Shown here piece after piece: positions 22,382-33,612 of a stretch of 64,000 nucleotides of DNA; positions within the stretch are counted from its first letter, which is position 1, and every line of letters starts with the position of its first letter. A program made the translations under genes and the position numbers. Source of the DNA: Cutaneotrichosporon cavernicola (taxonomy: Eukaryota > Basidiomycota > Tremellomycetes > Trichosporonales > Trichosporonaceae); the NCBI RefSeq assembly GCF_030864355.1, contig NC_083394.1, positions 2,170,001-2,234,000 of the forward strand, written 5' to 3'. The notes below the pieces were generated by a model. It ran no database searches. It saw only the letters and a list, made by a program, of their open reading frames with translations, and had not been told where the DNA came from.

Positions 22382-25089
22382 ATGGTGCCGCGCAAGAAAC
22401 CTCCATTATCAACGTCAAAGAACAGCAGCCTCTTGGATTTCTTCGGACGCGCTGGAGGTACCGGTAGCTCTGAGGCCCGGAAGGGGAAGAGGAAGGCGGA
22501 CGCGGGGTCGGCGGCAGACCCGGTGGTCATCAGCGATGAGGACGAGCCGGCACGCAAGCAGCCGCGCTCCTTGCCCAGTGGGGTCGAGCGACTGTGCAGC
22601 AGCCCGGAGGAGGATGAGGCGGAGGAGGTACTCATATCCGAGTGCATTATGTGCGGAATGCGGTTGCCGCGCGACAGAGCTGTGAGCTGTCAAAGGTCCG
22701 AAACTTGCTAACCACAGTCCGCCGAGGCGCATGTCAATGCATGTATTGATGCCGACGGCGACCCGCCCAAACCTGGTCCCCCGAACACAGGCCGACCCAA
22801 ATTAGACCCATCTAAACCTGCCAAGGATCCACTTGCCCAACCTTCCCCGGCCTCCTCGCCAGAAGTGGTCCTTCTTTCGCCCGAACCATCGCCGAGGAAG
22901 GTCTCGTCGCCGAGAAACCTTTCTCCCAAAGCGAAGGGCAAGGAACACCATAAGACGCCCAGACCTATCACGAGCGTCACTCACTCACTCCGTACGGAAC
23001 TCCCACGTACGGAACTCCCACCTCCAGGCAAAGCGAACGCCTTCTCCGTCCTCATGTCTGGCAACAAGGACAAGGAGACGTGGGACGAGGTCGACCAGCC
23101 CAAGAATGTGCCTGGACGTCGACGACCCGCACCGTTCTACAAGGTCAGCTCTGCGATTGGGACGAGCTGATTCCAGATCCTCACCGGCATGCCCATCGCG
23201 GTCGACGCGTTCTGCTACGGTGCCATCCCTGGTGTGAACGCCTACTTCCTCACGCACAACCACTCCGACCACTATACCAACCTCTCCAAGTACTGGCGGC
23301 ACGGACCGATCTACTGCTCCGAGACGACAGCGAATCTTGTTGTGCTCATGCTTGGCGTGGAGCCACAGTGGGTCGTGAGTCCAGCTGAAAGCTTTTAATC
23401 GCAGCTGATAGCAGCACGGCATTCCGGACAACGAGCGTTTCACCATTCCCAACACAGGCGGGGTGACGGTGACTCTCATCGAGGCTAATCACTGTACGAC
23501 AACTCCGCTGTGTTCTCTATGAGCTGACGCCAGGCCCCGGCTCGTCCATCTTTCTCTTCGAGGGCCGTCAAACCGCGCACGCTGGCGACTCGTCGTTTCG
23601 CTCTCCATTTGTGGGAACCAAGCGCATATTCCGATACCTCCATTGTGGCGACTTTCGAGCGTGAGCTTAACATAAACTCCGGTAAGCTGACCGCAGATGC
23701 CCGAAGCACGTTCTTCATCCCGCCGTTGCACGAGCGCCGCTGGACGCGATTTACCTCGACACGACCTACCTCAACCCACAGTACTGCTTTCCTCCCCAGC
23801 CCCTCGTCATTAAGGCTTGCGCCGAACTTGCGAAGAAGATCGCGTTCGAGGGCGTCGACATCAAGCCCAAAATCGAGGAGGCTGAGGCCGCCGGCGACCC
23901 GGGCTTGGAGGCTGAGATTTCAGGCGAGCTGGAGATGCTGCCGCACGAGGAGAATATGAAACCGGAAATCGAGGACGAACACATCCAGCCGGATATCGAC
24001 GAGCTGTGTCCCGAGGAGGAATACCCTCCCGATTACGACGATATGGGGGACATCGACCCAGATATTGACCAGGAAGATCTCAAACTCGACTCGGAGCCTG
24101 ACGTTACGCCTGACATCAAGCCGGATGTTAAACCTCACCCGGCAGCCATGGCTTACGGTATCCTCGAGCGCTCCGTCTCCATGATGGAGGGATGGCTGAA
24201 GAAGCATCCCAGCAAGGAGGGGCAGGAGTCTAAGCCCAAGGGCCGCGTGCTCGTCCTCGTCGGGACGTACTCGATCGGCAAGGAGCGTATCGTCAAGGGT
24301 GGGTGTGGTCGTTGAGTCACCCGCTAACTGCAGCAATCGCGCGTGCACTCGACTCCAAGATCTATGCGGATGAGCGTAAACGAAGTATCATCGGAGCTCA
24401 GGACGACCCCGAGCTACACGCGATGATGGGCGACGATCCTCGAGAGGTGTGTCTGACTCAACAATGCGGACAGCTGATGGGGTTGACGCAGCTGCAGTGA
24501 GAAGCTGACTCAAGTGCCAGGTCCACATCGTGCCACTCTGGAACGTCCAACGGGAACGGGCTCAGTCGTATCTCGAGATGCTGCAACCACACTTTGAGCG
24601 CGTCCTCGCCTTCAGGCCAACAGGATGGACGTTCCGCGCACCTGCGGGCGCGAACACCGTGCCAGACGTCGACTTCGTGATCAAGCGCGACCAGGCGCGG
24701 GGGTTCAGCGACGTGTCACTGCAACCAATGCGTGGCTCCTCGCGGCAGTTCATGATATTTGGTGGGTACAGGAAGTCTATGCACGCGCTGAGAGCAGGCG
24801 TACCCTACTCCGAACACTCGAGCTTCTTCGAGCTCACTTGCTTCTCATTAAGCACCCCAGGGGATGCCAAGATCATCGCGACCGTCAACGTCCACTCGGA
24901 GCGCAGCCGGCAGGCGATGCGGAAGTGGTGCGTTAGCTAATAAGTGTTACATGAAGCTAACGGCAGGTTTGAGAAGTGGGCAGCGGAGAAGGCGCGGCGG
25001 AAGGAACGAGGACAGGCAGCCGTAGTTGCGTTTCGTGACGAAAACTATGTGAGCTTACGCCTGTGTGGAATAGCTGACCGCAGTGGTGA
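22382..25089 (+). CDS. PSO2: DNA cross-link repair nuclease SNM1/PSO2
   Basis: Metallo-beta-lactamase/beta-CASP 5' exonuclease of interstrand-crosslink repair; nuclear. 767 residues from 11 exons (introns 22682-22717, 23144-23176, 23375-23414, 23494-23533, 23661-23696, 24299-24333, 24447-24520, 24762-24797, 24928-24966, 25049-25083). A UBZ4-type ubiquitin-binding finger is visible (C88, C91, H105, C109). Catalytic motifs: THNHSDHY at 268-275, EANHCPGS split by an intron at the Cys codon, a GDFR step, and VPYSEHSSF at 697-705. Residues about 455-526 are an acidic insert with repeated Pro-Asp/Glu-Ile units between the two halves of the nuclease. The N-terminus has a PCNA-box-like NSSLLDFF. The last exon holds only the Trp and stop codons. 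Confidence 0.95.
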
Positions 25090-25674
25090 CATTGTATCAA
25101 TGTACAGCTCGACAGCTTATGTTGTTCTAATGAGCGACAGATGACATCGGACGCCCACAGGAGGTCGTTCGTTTAGAGTCAGCAGGCGAACGGACCATTC
25201 GTCGTCACAAGATGGGCCAAGCGTATGCTCCGCCTGGGAAATCCAGCCTCATCGCGAGCTTCCCTGTTGATGCGGTCGCGCTTGCCGCGTTCCAGTCAGA
25301 ATACAGGACGAGTTTTGGCCTCAAGCATCCCGCGCTACGCTTTCCCGTCTCTCCATGTGTAGATTGTTAACGACTTGCTGAACACAGTAGGAGGATCACT
25401 GAGCTTGTTTTACAGGACTGAAAGATCGAACAGGTTATAGCATTATTCCATGGCGACCGACTGCTCCAAGGGCGGCCTGAGTGAGGTACGCTAACAGGAG
25501 AAATGAAGTTGTAGTGTTGCACGAGTCTGCTCGAACCTTCATGCTATCGTCTCAGGGGCAGCTGCAATGACGATATGACATGCTGTTGGGATGTTATGAA
25601 GAAGAATGATGTGGCTTGTGCTGAATCTCTAGATGCAAAGTACGAACGTGGATGCGACTCCGATACATGTGTGA
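25090..25674. other. Convergent intergenic region, 585 bp
   Basis: Between the 3' ends of SNM1 and the CrtYB-like gene. Lower GC than the genes; no repeat, RNA gene or convincing frame seen. Confidence 0.4.
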
Positions 25675-27636
25675 TCATGAACCCCAGATGGCCTGCACGA
25701 CTGCACGGCTGCGGTTACACGTGCAAATCTTGCCCGTCTCGCCAGCTCCCTCCCAGAGACAGCAGGCAGGGGTGTACGCGGCTGCGATGGCGGCGCGGAT
25801 AGCACTTCGGGCACTCTTGGGAAGGCCGCTTATGCTGCTCTCCGAGTCTTCGCGTGCGCGTTCCGCCATTCTCAGGACGGGTACGAAGACGTGTAGAGGC
25901 GCACCGCCGCCATGTAGCAGGTCCGCAAGCTCGGTATGCGTCTTGAATACGCATAACGGTAGGTAGACGCGGCCCCGGGCGCAGTCGTCGCTTGCGGACG
26001 CCGCGAGGGAGACGAGGAGCATCCCTCGCCCCATGATACGGGCAGAGAGGATGGTGTGCGCGGCTAGAAGGGTGCGGACGGGGGCTGTTGGTGAAAGGCC
26101 AGGCGTAGTCCCCGAGGGCGTGGCGTCCGGGTGAACGCTCTGCGACCAGTTATATGCGCGAGTGGGCTGAAGTGGTGCGGGCGACGAGTCAAGGATGCTC
26201 CACGCGAGGTAGCAGCAGGCGGCGGCAAGCCCGCCACCGAGGGCGGATGCGTATGCCTCGAGCTTGGGAGGGGTATCGAATGGGAGGTGCGCCGAAAGGT
26301 CGTGGGACTCGGTGAGTGCCGGGACCGGGAGGAAATTCGCGTCGATCTTTAGCGCAGTCAGGATCTCGAGGAACGGCCAGAGGGGCGCAATGCGGGGAAT
26401 AAGCGCCGCGAAGAGGTAGTAAGGCTCTTGCTGAGCTGCCTCGAGCGGCACGGTGCAGAGTATGAGGGCAAGTTCCAGCTGCGACTTGCTTTGATAGCAG
26501 GATAAGAGATGTAGGCGGAGGGCGCCCAGTGCGCGCCGGCGCGATGACAAGATCTTCTCCACGTCGTCGATCTCGGGAACTGCTCGTGCCAGGGACGCGG
26601 TGGAGGTGTACCACCAGTTTACGGCCGTTAGTGCGATGCGCAGCTCGCGCGGTGCAGCAAGGGCGGCTAGGCGGAATGCGCGTGGGAGTGGTGGAGCGTC
26701 TTGCAGTAGAAGGAGGACACGCTTGTCCAGCTCTGGCGGGTTCGCGACAACGCGTACTAGTAATCTCAGGTGGCCGGACAGGCTCGCGGGCGGTGCTGGT
26801 GGGAGTGTGGGACTAAGGACGAGGAGGGCGTGTATATGTGCGACCAGGTGGAGGAGGAGCGTGGTAGCGAGCGCACAGAGGATGTCGCGCGCGACGGCGT
26901 CAGCTGGGAGACCAGGTAACTGCTTGTTGACCCCGGCCAGAGTCCAGTCGATGAGCTGCGCGTCGCGGGTGAGGGAGGAGGCACTGTGGTTAGATTCAGC
27001 TCACTGGAAAAAAGACTCGAGCTGACTCACACGAGGAGCATGGGTGTTGCCATGGCCAGTACAATCACGTCTGGTTTGGCCACACTCGCCCCGACTAGCA
27101 CGAGGGCGGCGAGGAAAGGTGCTGTAGTCACGAGCACCGCGCCTAGCGCGGCATGTTGGGGCACGCCGAGAATGAGGTGTACCCCTCCTGAGAGGAAGGC
27201 GAGGAATACACCGGCAGCCAAGGGCTGACGCTCGAGGGTTACGACGTTTGAGGAAGGGAGTAATCGCGTTCCGGTAGGCGGTTCCGGCTCGAGGTTGGGA
27301 GAGAAGGGAAGGAGGAAGGTGCGGCCAACGGCGATGTGGATAAGTGCGGTAGCGAGCGCGCGCGCGCAACCACCGAACACTGCGCGGAGAATGGTCACTC
27401 TGTCAAGGCCGGCTGATATGGATATGCACTCATGTCAGCTAGACGAAGTGTTCAAGAGCTCACCGTTTCCAAGACCGCCAGGAAGGCGCCGAGGAACACT
27501 GCCAGAATGAGGGCGACGCCATCGCGCCGTCCCATGACTGATCCGAGGAGCGCAGTCGCGCAGCCGAGCAGTGCTGCAGAGAGTCTGGCGTCAGCTCGAA
27601 TGGGTTGATTATGTTAGCTTACAACTCTAAGCGCAT
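25675..27636 (-). CDS. CrtYB-like protein (lycopene cyclase/phytoene synthase fusion) lacking catalytic motifs
   Basis: 613 residues from four exons (27636-27623, 27584-27464, 27428-27031, 26983-25675); the total is an exact number of codons. Residues 1 to about 240 are polytopic and align in spacing with the CarR/lycopene cyclase half. The r279-onward part follows the phytoene synthase fold: RAFRLAALAAPRELRIAL, LIPRIAPLWPFLEIL, KLEAYASALGGG, ARIMGRGML, CARGRVYLP (511-520 region) and a final LPKSARSAIRAAIAA helix, as in basidiomycete CrtYB. The first Asp-rich motif (DDLxD) is replaced near 297-309 (TAVNWWYTSTASL) and the second retains only part (AASASDD at 505-511). The TPWD motif of the cyclase half is not seen. 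It is therefore probably not a working carotenoid enzyme. The second intron would use a GAG acceptor, the weakest part of the model. A distant NDUFAF6-type pseudoenzyme is possible but would not explain the membrane half. Confidence 0.72.
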
Positions 27637-27990
27637 GGCTGATGTTTTGAAAGGATGAAAGAAATGGTTCGATGGATTGATAGGGGTATTGTCATCAATC
27701 TAACTCGAACAAGGTATGGTAGGTTATGACGTCCTAGGCACGGAAACCGCCGTCTCATCTGACTTCTTTATGGATCTGAGCTTAGGAATGCTCGCCACCA
27801 GCTGGCGCCGCTCTATGCACACGCAACAGCAAGTCATACAGCAAGATACATCGTACAGATGAGTGTACACCAAAGCGGCATTGCCACCACTACCCGCAAG
27901 AAGAAGACTAAGAGTTGCGTATTGTTGAATGCGACAGGGTGCAGATGGGCGCGTGACTGTCGCCCCGCGCCACTGACGCCCCCCCCAGCC
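27637..27990. other. Intergenic, GTP cyclohydrolase to CrtYB-like gene
   Basis: 354 bp between two minus-strand genes. AT-richer than its surroundings. No clear motif. Confidence 0.4.
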
Positions 27991-29226
27991 TTAATGCCTA
28001 GTCATGCTAGGAGTGCGGATGAGGGTGAGGAACTCCTCGCGCGTCTTCTGCTGCGTACGGAAGCACCCGAGCATCGTCGACGTGACGGTCGTCGCGCCGG
28101 GCTTCTGAACACCGCGCATCGACATGCACATGTGCCTGAAGTCAGCAGTGCGTCTCGGGTGACTCACGTAGCCTCCATGACAACGGCGACGCCACGGGGA
28201 CGGATGGCCTCCATGATCGCGAGGGCGACCTGGCGGGTGAGACGCTCCTGGACCTGAAGGCGGCGGGAGAAGGTCTCGGCGATGCGGGCAAGTTTGCTAA
28301 GACCAAGCACCAGCTTGCTGGGGATGTAGCCGATGCTGATCTTGCCGGTGAATGGGACGAGGTGGTGCTCACAAAGCGAGAAGACGTCAATGTCGCGCAC
28401 AATGACCATCTCCTCGTGGTCCTCGGCGAAGACTGCGTCGTTGATCACGTCGACCAGCCTCTCCTCGTAACCCTTGGTCATCCACATAAGGGCCTTGGCG
28501 TAGCGCTCAGGGGTACGCTGTAGGCCCTCGCGGTCTGGGTCCTCACCGATACACTCGAGGACCGTGCGCAGAGCGCCGGCCAGGACTTCAAGGTTGGCCG
28601 CCTTCTCCTCCGGCGACGAGTGGAGGCGGAGATGCGTGCGCTTAGCTGAATTTCGTCAGCCCACCGAAACCCCACAAAAGTAGCGTACCAGGCCATCCCA
28701 GACCCTCAGCGTCGGCGATCCCGCCGTCAGGAACGAGTGCATTCGCGCCGACAGCCAGCGATGCGGGCTGCTGGAGTGCGCGGCGCACGTCGTCGTTGAA
28801 CTGCGTATCGAGCTCGTCCACTTTCTCCTCAGACTCGCCATTCTCGCGGCCCACCGGAGGCGAGGTGAGCGGGATAGGGGTGGAGGCGCCCGAAGCCGGC
28901 CGGAATCCGTAACCTTCGCGCGGCTGGCGCGGGAAGAGATTGGTGCGTGCCGCCGCCGCCGAGGCGCTGCTAGCGCTGCCCGCACTAGCGATCGAGGAGG
29001 GCGCGGGAGGCTTGGGCGTCGCGCCCGAGGACGGGGCGGCTGGGGTCTTGTTGAGGGTCATGCTCTTCATGTGGGCTTCCAGGGTGGAGGGCTGGGTGGG
29101 GCTGCGGGCGTTGTGAGACGAACGGCCGCGCTCCCACTCGCCGATGGACGACTCGGACAGTCGGTCCAGGTTTTGGCGAGTGGGCATGGTGAGGGGAGCT
29201 GCCTTTGAGTGGGAGGGGCTTGACAT
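27991..29226 (-). CDS. FOL2: GTP cyclohydrolase I
   Basis: First enzyme of folate/pterin synthesis: GTP to 7,8-dihydroneopterin triphosphate; cytosolic. 386 residues from three exons (introns 28688-28646 and 28167-28136). The catalytic domain begins around residue 180 after a long Ser/Ala/Pro-rich N-terminal extension and contains [20 protein letters not shown] (zinc Cys and His), [11 protein letters not shown] and, in the last exon, [14 protein letters not shown] with the second zinc-site Cys region. The catalytic core is of normal size; the extension is longer than in bacteria but such tails are common in fungi. Divergent from eL43. Confidence 0.95.
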
Positions 29227-29645
29227 GATGGCGACTAAAAATGTTGGATTGAATGGAAGAGGTGAGTGGATAATTCCGTATTACACCACATGATCGGGGT
29301 ATGATCTTAGTTGGTTGAACCCTCACGTCATGGTACCCAAAGCACCTCATACCCGGTTGGACATTTCCACTCGATGTACTCGACTGGAAATCTCCCATCT
29401 CCCATCACACGTGGGCCCAAATATTGTTATCAGCAGCATTAACAGCTTATATGGGGGGTATGAACAACACCTGCTTGATTAATCGCGAAACTAAAGTCGG
29501 TTTTAATATTTCGGCCCTAAAATTCATCCACCCGGAGTTGGATGGACATCTCCGTACCAAAGGTGTTGGCAGCCCTGGTGCGGGGCTGACTTGGCTGCAT
29601 GAATCAAGGCAGGTCCTCCTCATCCATCAACACCCGACACCAAAA
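29227..29645. other. Divergent promoter region, GTP cyclohydrolase / eL43
   Basis: 419 bp between the two starts, AT-richer than the flanking genes. No TATA box placed with confidence. Confidence 0.4.
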
Positions 29646-30382
29646 ATGGTGAGCCTACTCCTACACCACTCTCGCGGCATCGGCATCGACGACGGCATCG
29701 GAAACGGCTCCGCGCGCGGTGCGCGAGATCGTTCGAATCGACAGAGCGAAGGAGAAACCCCACCGTCTGGTCGTGGGTGGGGGAGGAAGAATGGAATGGA
29801 AAGAGGGGCGGATCGAGGACGGTGGTGTAGCGGGACGAGTGCGCGTGCTCTCTGTGCCGTTAAGCTCCTTCTCGATCCGTTGGCGCGTTTGGATTTGCGG
29901 ACGCGCAACTGGCATCCATGCCAGACGCAGATTCTTGCACTGTCGCCTCCTGACCTCTCAACGTCCCCTCATCAGGCTCCTTCTCAGCCGCTCTGCCAGC
30001 GTTCCGATTGCCCGACTGGATGCCTGTCGAGCCGCCGCGAGAGGATTAGAGAGGACCCACACTAACCCCAGACCAAGCGCACTAAGAAGGTCGGCGTCAC
30101 CGGCAAGTACGGTACTCGTTACGGTGCTTCGCTCCGTAAGACGTGAGTCCTCCACCAACGCATTGGTCTAACCCTAGCGTCAAGAAGATGGAGATCACGC
30201 AGCACTCGCGCTACGCGTGCCCCTCGTGCGGCAAGAACGCCGTCAAGCGCTCGGCTGTCGGCATCTGGAAGTGCAAGGGCTGCTCCAAGCAGTACGCCGG
30301 CGGCGCTTACGTCCTCTCGACCCCCTCGGCCTCGACTGTCCGCTCGACCATCCGTCGTCTCCGTGAGGTCGTCGACGCCTAA
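29646..30382 (+). CDS. RPL43: 60S ribosomal protein eL43 (L37A)
   Basis: Zinc-ribbon protein of the large ribosomal subunit; 92 residues, the normal length. The first coding exon is just the ATG (29646-29648). A 422-nt intron (29649-30071) follows, then [18 protein letters not shown], a second intron (30143-30177) and the rest. The zinc ribbon is CPSCGK...WKCKGC. The long first intron after the initiator codon is typical of ribosomal-protein genes; no C/D or H/ACA snoRNA was recognised in it by eye. Confidence 0.97.
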
Positions 30383-30706
30383 GGGTTTAGAGGTGTATGT
30401 TGGTCGGATGTATAGCATTTCCCTACTGGGAGGGAGATGGGAGGTGTGAGCCGAGTGAAGGAATGGATGAAAGGAGGACTGGGTGGTGGTACTGACAAGG
30501 ATCAACGCGCATCGAGGGGGAAGTGAGGCCCTCAACTCGCGACTGGTTGTACAATACAGTCAGCGAGGCGGAGACGGAGACATGTTTGCTGATGTGACTG
30601 TCCGACCATCCCAGCACCGACATCGCTTGTCGCATGCGTATTCCCAGCCCAGATCTCGCAGCTCATCCCAACAACATTGTTTCATTTTTTTGCAAGGTCT
30701 GCCATA
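30383..30706. other. Convergent intergenic region
   Basis: 324 bp between the eL43 and TDP2-like stop codons; contains both 3' ends. No structure seen. Confidence 0.4.
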
Positions 30707-31618
30707 CTACAACTTCGCCCCCGTAACCACAAGCTCGGCATACAGCCCGCAGTGGTCGCTCCAGTCCACCCCGCTCTCGAGCGATCCCGGCTCGAGGACA
30801 CGGATATCTTTGCAAGCCATCCCAGCAATCGCGATCTTGTCGAGGCGGTTCGGCGGGAACGGCTCCTTGCTCCTCCCGTCCCAGTTCCAGGTAAAGCCGT
30901 CCTCGCCTTTACGCGTAACCTCCCATGAGTCAATGAGGTCATTCTCACGACAAAGCCCAGCATCGATAGGGAGTACCGAGTTCCAGTCGCCAGCAGCGAA
31001 CCCCCGCCCACCCGCCGCAGCGATACTCTCAGCGGCCATGCGGACCTGTGCGGGCCGGAAGGAGGGGTCGTGAGCGAGACTGTCGAGGTGGACATTCATG
31101 CACCGCACCACACCTGCGTCAACGCAGACGTCGGTGACGATAATGTCCCGCCCATAGCGGGACGGGAGGGAGAGGGTGTGGACCTCTCCCAGAGCGTTTT
31201 GGAACCGGGAACGGCGTGCCAGCGTGGCCTGAGTGATGATCTCGCTCGGCGCACGCGAGCGCGTGCAATACCACTCTGCCCGAATGGTGGGATGGGCGAG
31301 GAGGTGCTCGGTATTGGTGGGGCTCAGTTCCTGCAGTAGGATTAGATCCGGAGAGCGTGCAAAGATACACGCAAGAATGGCGTCGAGCCGCTTCTCGGCG
31401 GACGCACCCCACCCGTCCACGTTCCAGGTGACGAGCTTGAGCGGGCCACTAGTAGACCCTTTGGAGGGGGCGACGGGCTCCCACTTGCCTTTGAAGGCGT
31501 GCCATGCTCCAGGAGTGATGTCGCCGCCCTTTGGGGCGCTAGGGTCGTTCGGACCAGGCGCTTTGTGGCCTTTGATCACGTAGTCACGCAGACTGGCGGG
31601 AATGGCGGGGTTAGACAT
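30707..31618 (-). CDS. TDP2-like endonuclease/exonuclease/phosphatase
   Basis: Mg-dependent phosphodiesterase of the EEP fold; 303 residues with no intron. Motifs follow TDP2: TWNVDGW, LLQELSP, the GDWNSV step with catalytic Asp and Asn, and WSDHCGLYA at the end. TDP2 removes 5'-tyrosyl adducts left by topoisomerase II, but fungal EEP proteins are diverse and the substrate is inferred. The start chosen is MSNPAIP; an in-frame upstream Met at 31663 would add MFRATPVARLIHLRT, which looks like a mitochondrial presequence, giving 318 residues. Confidence 0.8.
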   Translation of the reverse strand: MSNPAIPASLRDYVIKGHKAPGPNDPSAPKGGDITPGAWHAFKGKWEPVAPSKGSTSGPLKLVTWNVDGWGASAEKRLDAILACIFARSPDLILLQELSPTNTEHLLAHPTIRAEWYCTRSRAPSEIITQATLARRSRFQNALGEVHTLSLPSRYGRDIIVTDVCVDAGVVRCMNVHLDSLAHDPSFRPAQVRMAAESIAAAGGRGFAAGDWNSVLPIDAGLCRENDLIDSWEVTRKGEDGFTWNWDGRSKEPFPPNRLDKIAIAGMACKDIRVLEPGSLESGVDWSDHCGLYAELVVTGAKL

Positions 31619-31663
31619 TGTGCGAAGGTGTATGAGACGAGCGACGGGTGTTGCACGGAACAT

Positions 31664-32100
31664 GAATCGAGCTGGATATGGGAGGAGTGTCGGCCGGTTA
31701 TGTATGTATCGGGCTCGGGACGGCATACGCAAGCTGGGCCGGGTTATCGTGTCGCCTATCATTTACCCGTAACCGTTCCGCGCTTGATCGTAGTTCAAGA
31801 CGCCTGCGCCTCACAAAACGGACTTGGGAACACATTCAAGAAGCTAGACATTCAATGAGCACCAGAGATCAAAGACGCAGGACAAGAACGGCAAGAATCA
31901 GATCGGTAGGAGAACGCGTGCCGGTCCATAGAGCCGAGATTGCCGGTTAATAGTATGGGTTGCCTCGGTGGAGGCATTTACCTCCGCTTACCCACGTGAA
32001 GGATGTTTGTGTGCAATGTGGCGCGCTTTTGAACGGACAACGAGGCCAGAACCCCTAGCTGGACATTGCACACTCCATCACTCCATCATTACTCTACATC
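31664..32100. other. Divergent intergenic region, TDP2-like / bZIP
   Basis: 437 bp with the two promoters. The minus-strand frame remains open for another 33 codons upstream of the Met at 31663 but has no family support there. Confidence 0.4.
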
Positions 32101-33612
32101 ATGGCTACAGTAAGACCTTCCCGGGGCCGGCTGACATCAGACGCCCCCGCCTCAACTTTATGGCGGGGAGGACTTCCACGCCCTCATGAACCAGATGATG
32201 GGGCCGCCCGGCTCGCCCGTGCAGACGCGCAGCGGGCGCATTTCGCGCCCGCCACCGACACCGCAGAAGGCCGACGAGACCGACGAGGCAGCGACTCCAC
32301 AAGAGTGTGAGACTCCCAAGCCTCCAGATTCGACCGCGCCGCGTAAGCGCGGCCGGCCCAGGCTCGACCCCGAAGAGCGGGCACGGCGTCTCCGCCAACG
32401 CAACAAGGATGCTGGTGAGCTTGGCCATTTGCGGGAGCTGACGCCAGCACATCAATCGCGCAAACGACGAAGGGAGGAGGCCGACGAGAACTTGGAGCTG
32501 CTCGAGGGGAAGACGCGCGAGTGCCGCATGCTGGAGGATAGATGCCACGAGCTCGAGGCACAGTGAGTCGCCTTTTTTCCATACAGTGCCAAGCTGACGC
32601 CAGGGTACGTGAGCTCCAGGCTACGCTACAGGCCCACCGCATCCCGTTGCCCTCTGTTCCGGGGCCGTCACGGTCCTGGCGCGACTACAGGAACGAACAG
32701 GCGTCACGGAACCCGGACCGCAACCACGCCTCCCCGGCTGTGTCCATCGACCAGTCGTCACCTGCGTTCGTGATCCCACAGGCATATCCTCCTGTGTATG
32801 CTGGTCTGGAGGCGTTAGCCAACGCCGCTCTCCCCAACCTCGCTCCCCACCCTATGGCCCATGTCACCTCGCTCAATCCCACAAGCGCGATCGGTGACCT
32901 CAGCACGCCGCTGCACACCACGCCAGCCGCGGGGCCCCTCTCAATAGACCCGGACATACAAGCGGCGCTCGACGCTCTCAACTTTCCCGCATACACGTGG
33001 CGGCCGGACGACGACGCCATCTCGCTGTCGGCGCTCTTCACGCTGGACGATCTGGCAGAGGACGCAAACGACGGCGACTTCGTGCCTCCCACGTCGCCGA
33101 AGGGCGAGAGCGAGAGTGACTCGGACGACGACGACGAGTACGACGACGAAGACGAGAAAGGCAAGTGGAGGGGGAAGGGCACGGGCAAGAAGCGGCCCGC
33201 GCCAACACCGACGCCACCAGACGAGGAGGAGGACCTCTTCCTGCCGATTGAAGATGTGCCTGTCCCGGAGGACCAGCTGTATGCCGACGCAATGAAAGCG
33301 CTCGGAGTCAGCACGCCCGACGAGCTCAAAGTCGTGGTCAACAAGATTGTCGAGACGGCCAGTCGGGGCGGCGTGACGCCCGAGCAGGTGGAGGGGTTGC
33401 GGCGGCTCATGCGGCTGGCTGAGGTGCGTGGGGCTGCTCTCACCAGTGCCAACGCGAGCGGTGGCCGAAGGGAAGGAGGGTCCAATAATGGAGAGAGAGA
33501 CCCGACGAAAAGCAGCTGGAGAGAGAGCGATAAGACGGACAGGGCCAAGAGAGTGGACGGAGGGAAGGATAAGAACAGGAGTAGAGAGAAGGAAAAGAGG
33601 CGAAGAGAATAG
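32101..33612 (+). CDS. bZIP transcription factor with AT-hook
   Basis: 468 residues from four exons (introns 32110-32140, 32415-32447, 32563-32603); the first exon is 9 nt. Near residue 75 an AT-hook-like RKRGRPRLD leads into the basic region and leucine zipper: RNKDAAHQSRKRRREEAD with the N-x7-R pattern, then ELLEGKTRECRMLEDRCHEL. An intron splits the basic region at the Ala codon. The remainder is Pro/Ser-rich, with an acidic run, a basic GKWRGKGTGKKR stretch and a strongly charged C-terminal tail. It should be a nuclear DNA-binding regulator; target genes and pathway cannot be told from the sequence. Confidence 0.88.

Noticed and set aside
20063..29226. Possible biosynthetic cluster around the CrtYB-like and GTP cyclohydrolase genes
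   Set aside because: Neighbours are unrelated housekeeping and repair genes; no CrtE, CrtI or tailoring enzymes are present.
29649..30071. Possible snoRNA in the eL43 intron
   Set aside because: No convincing C/D or H/ACA boxes were seen by eye.
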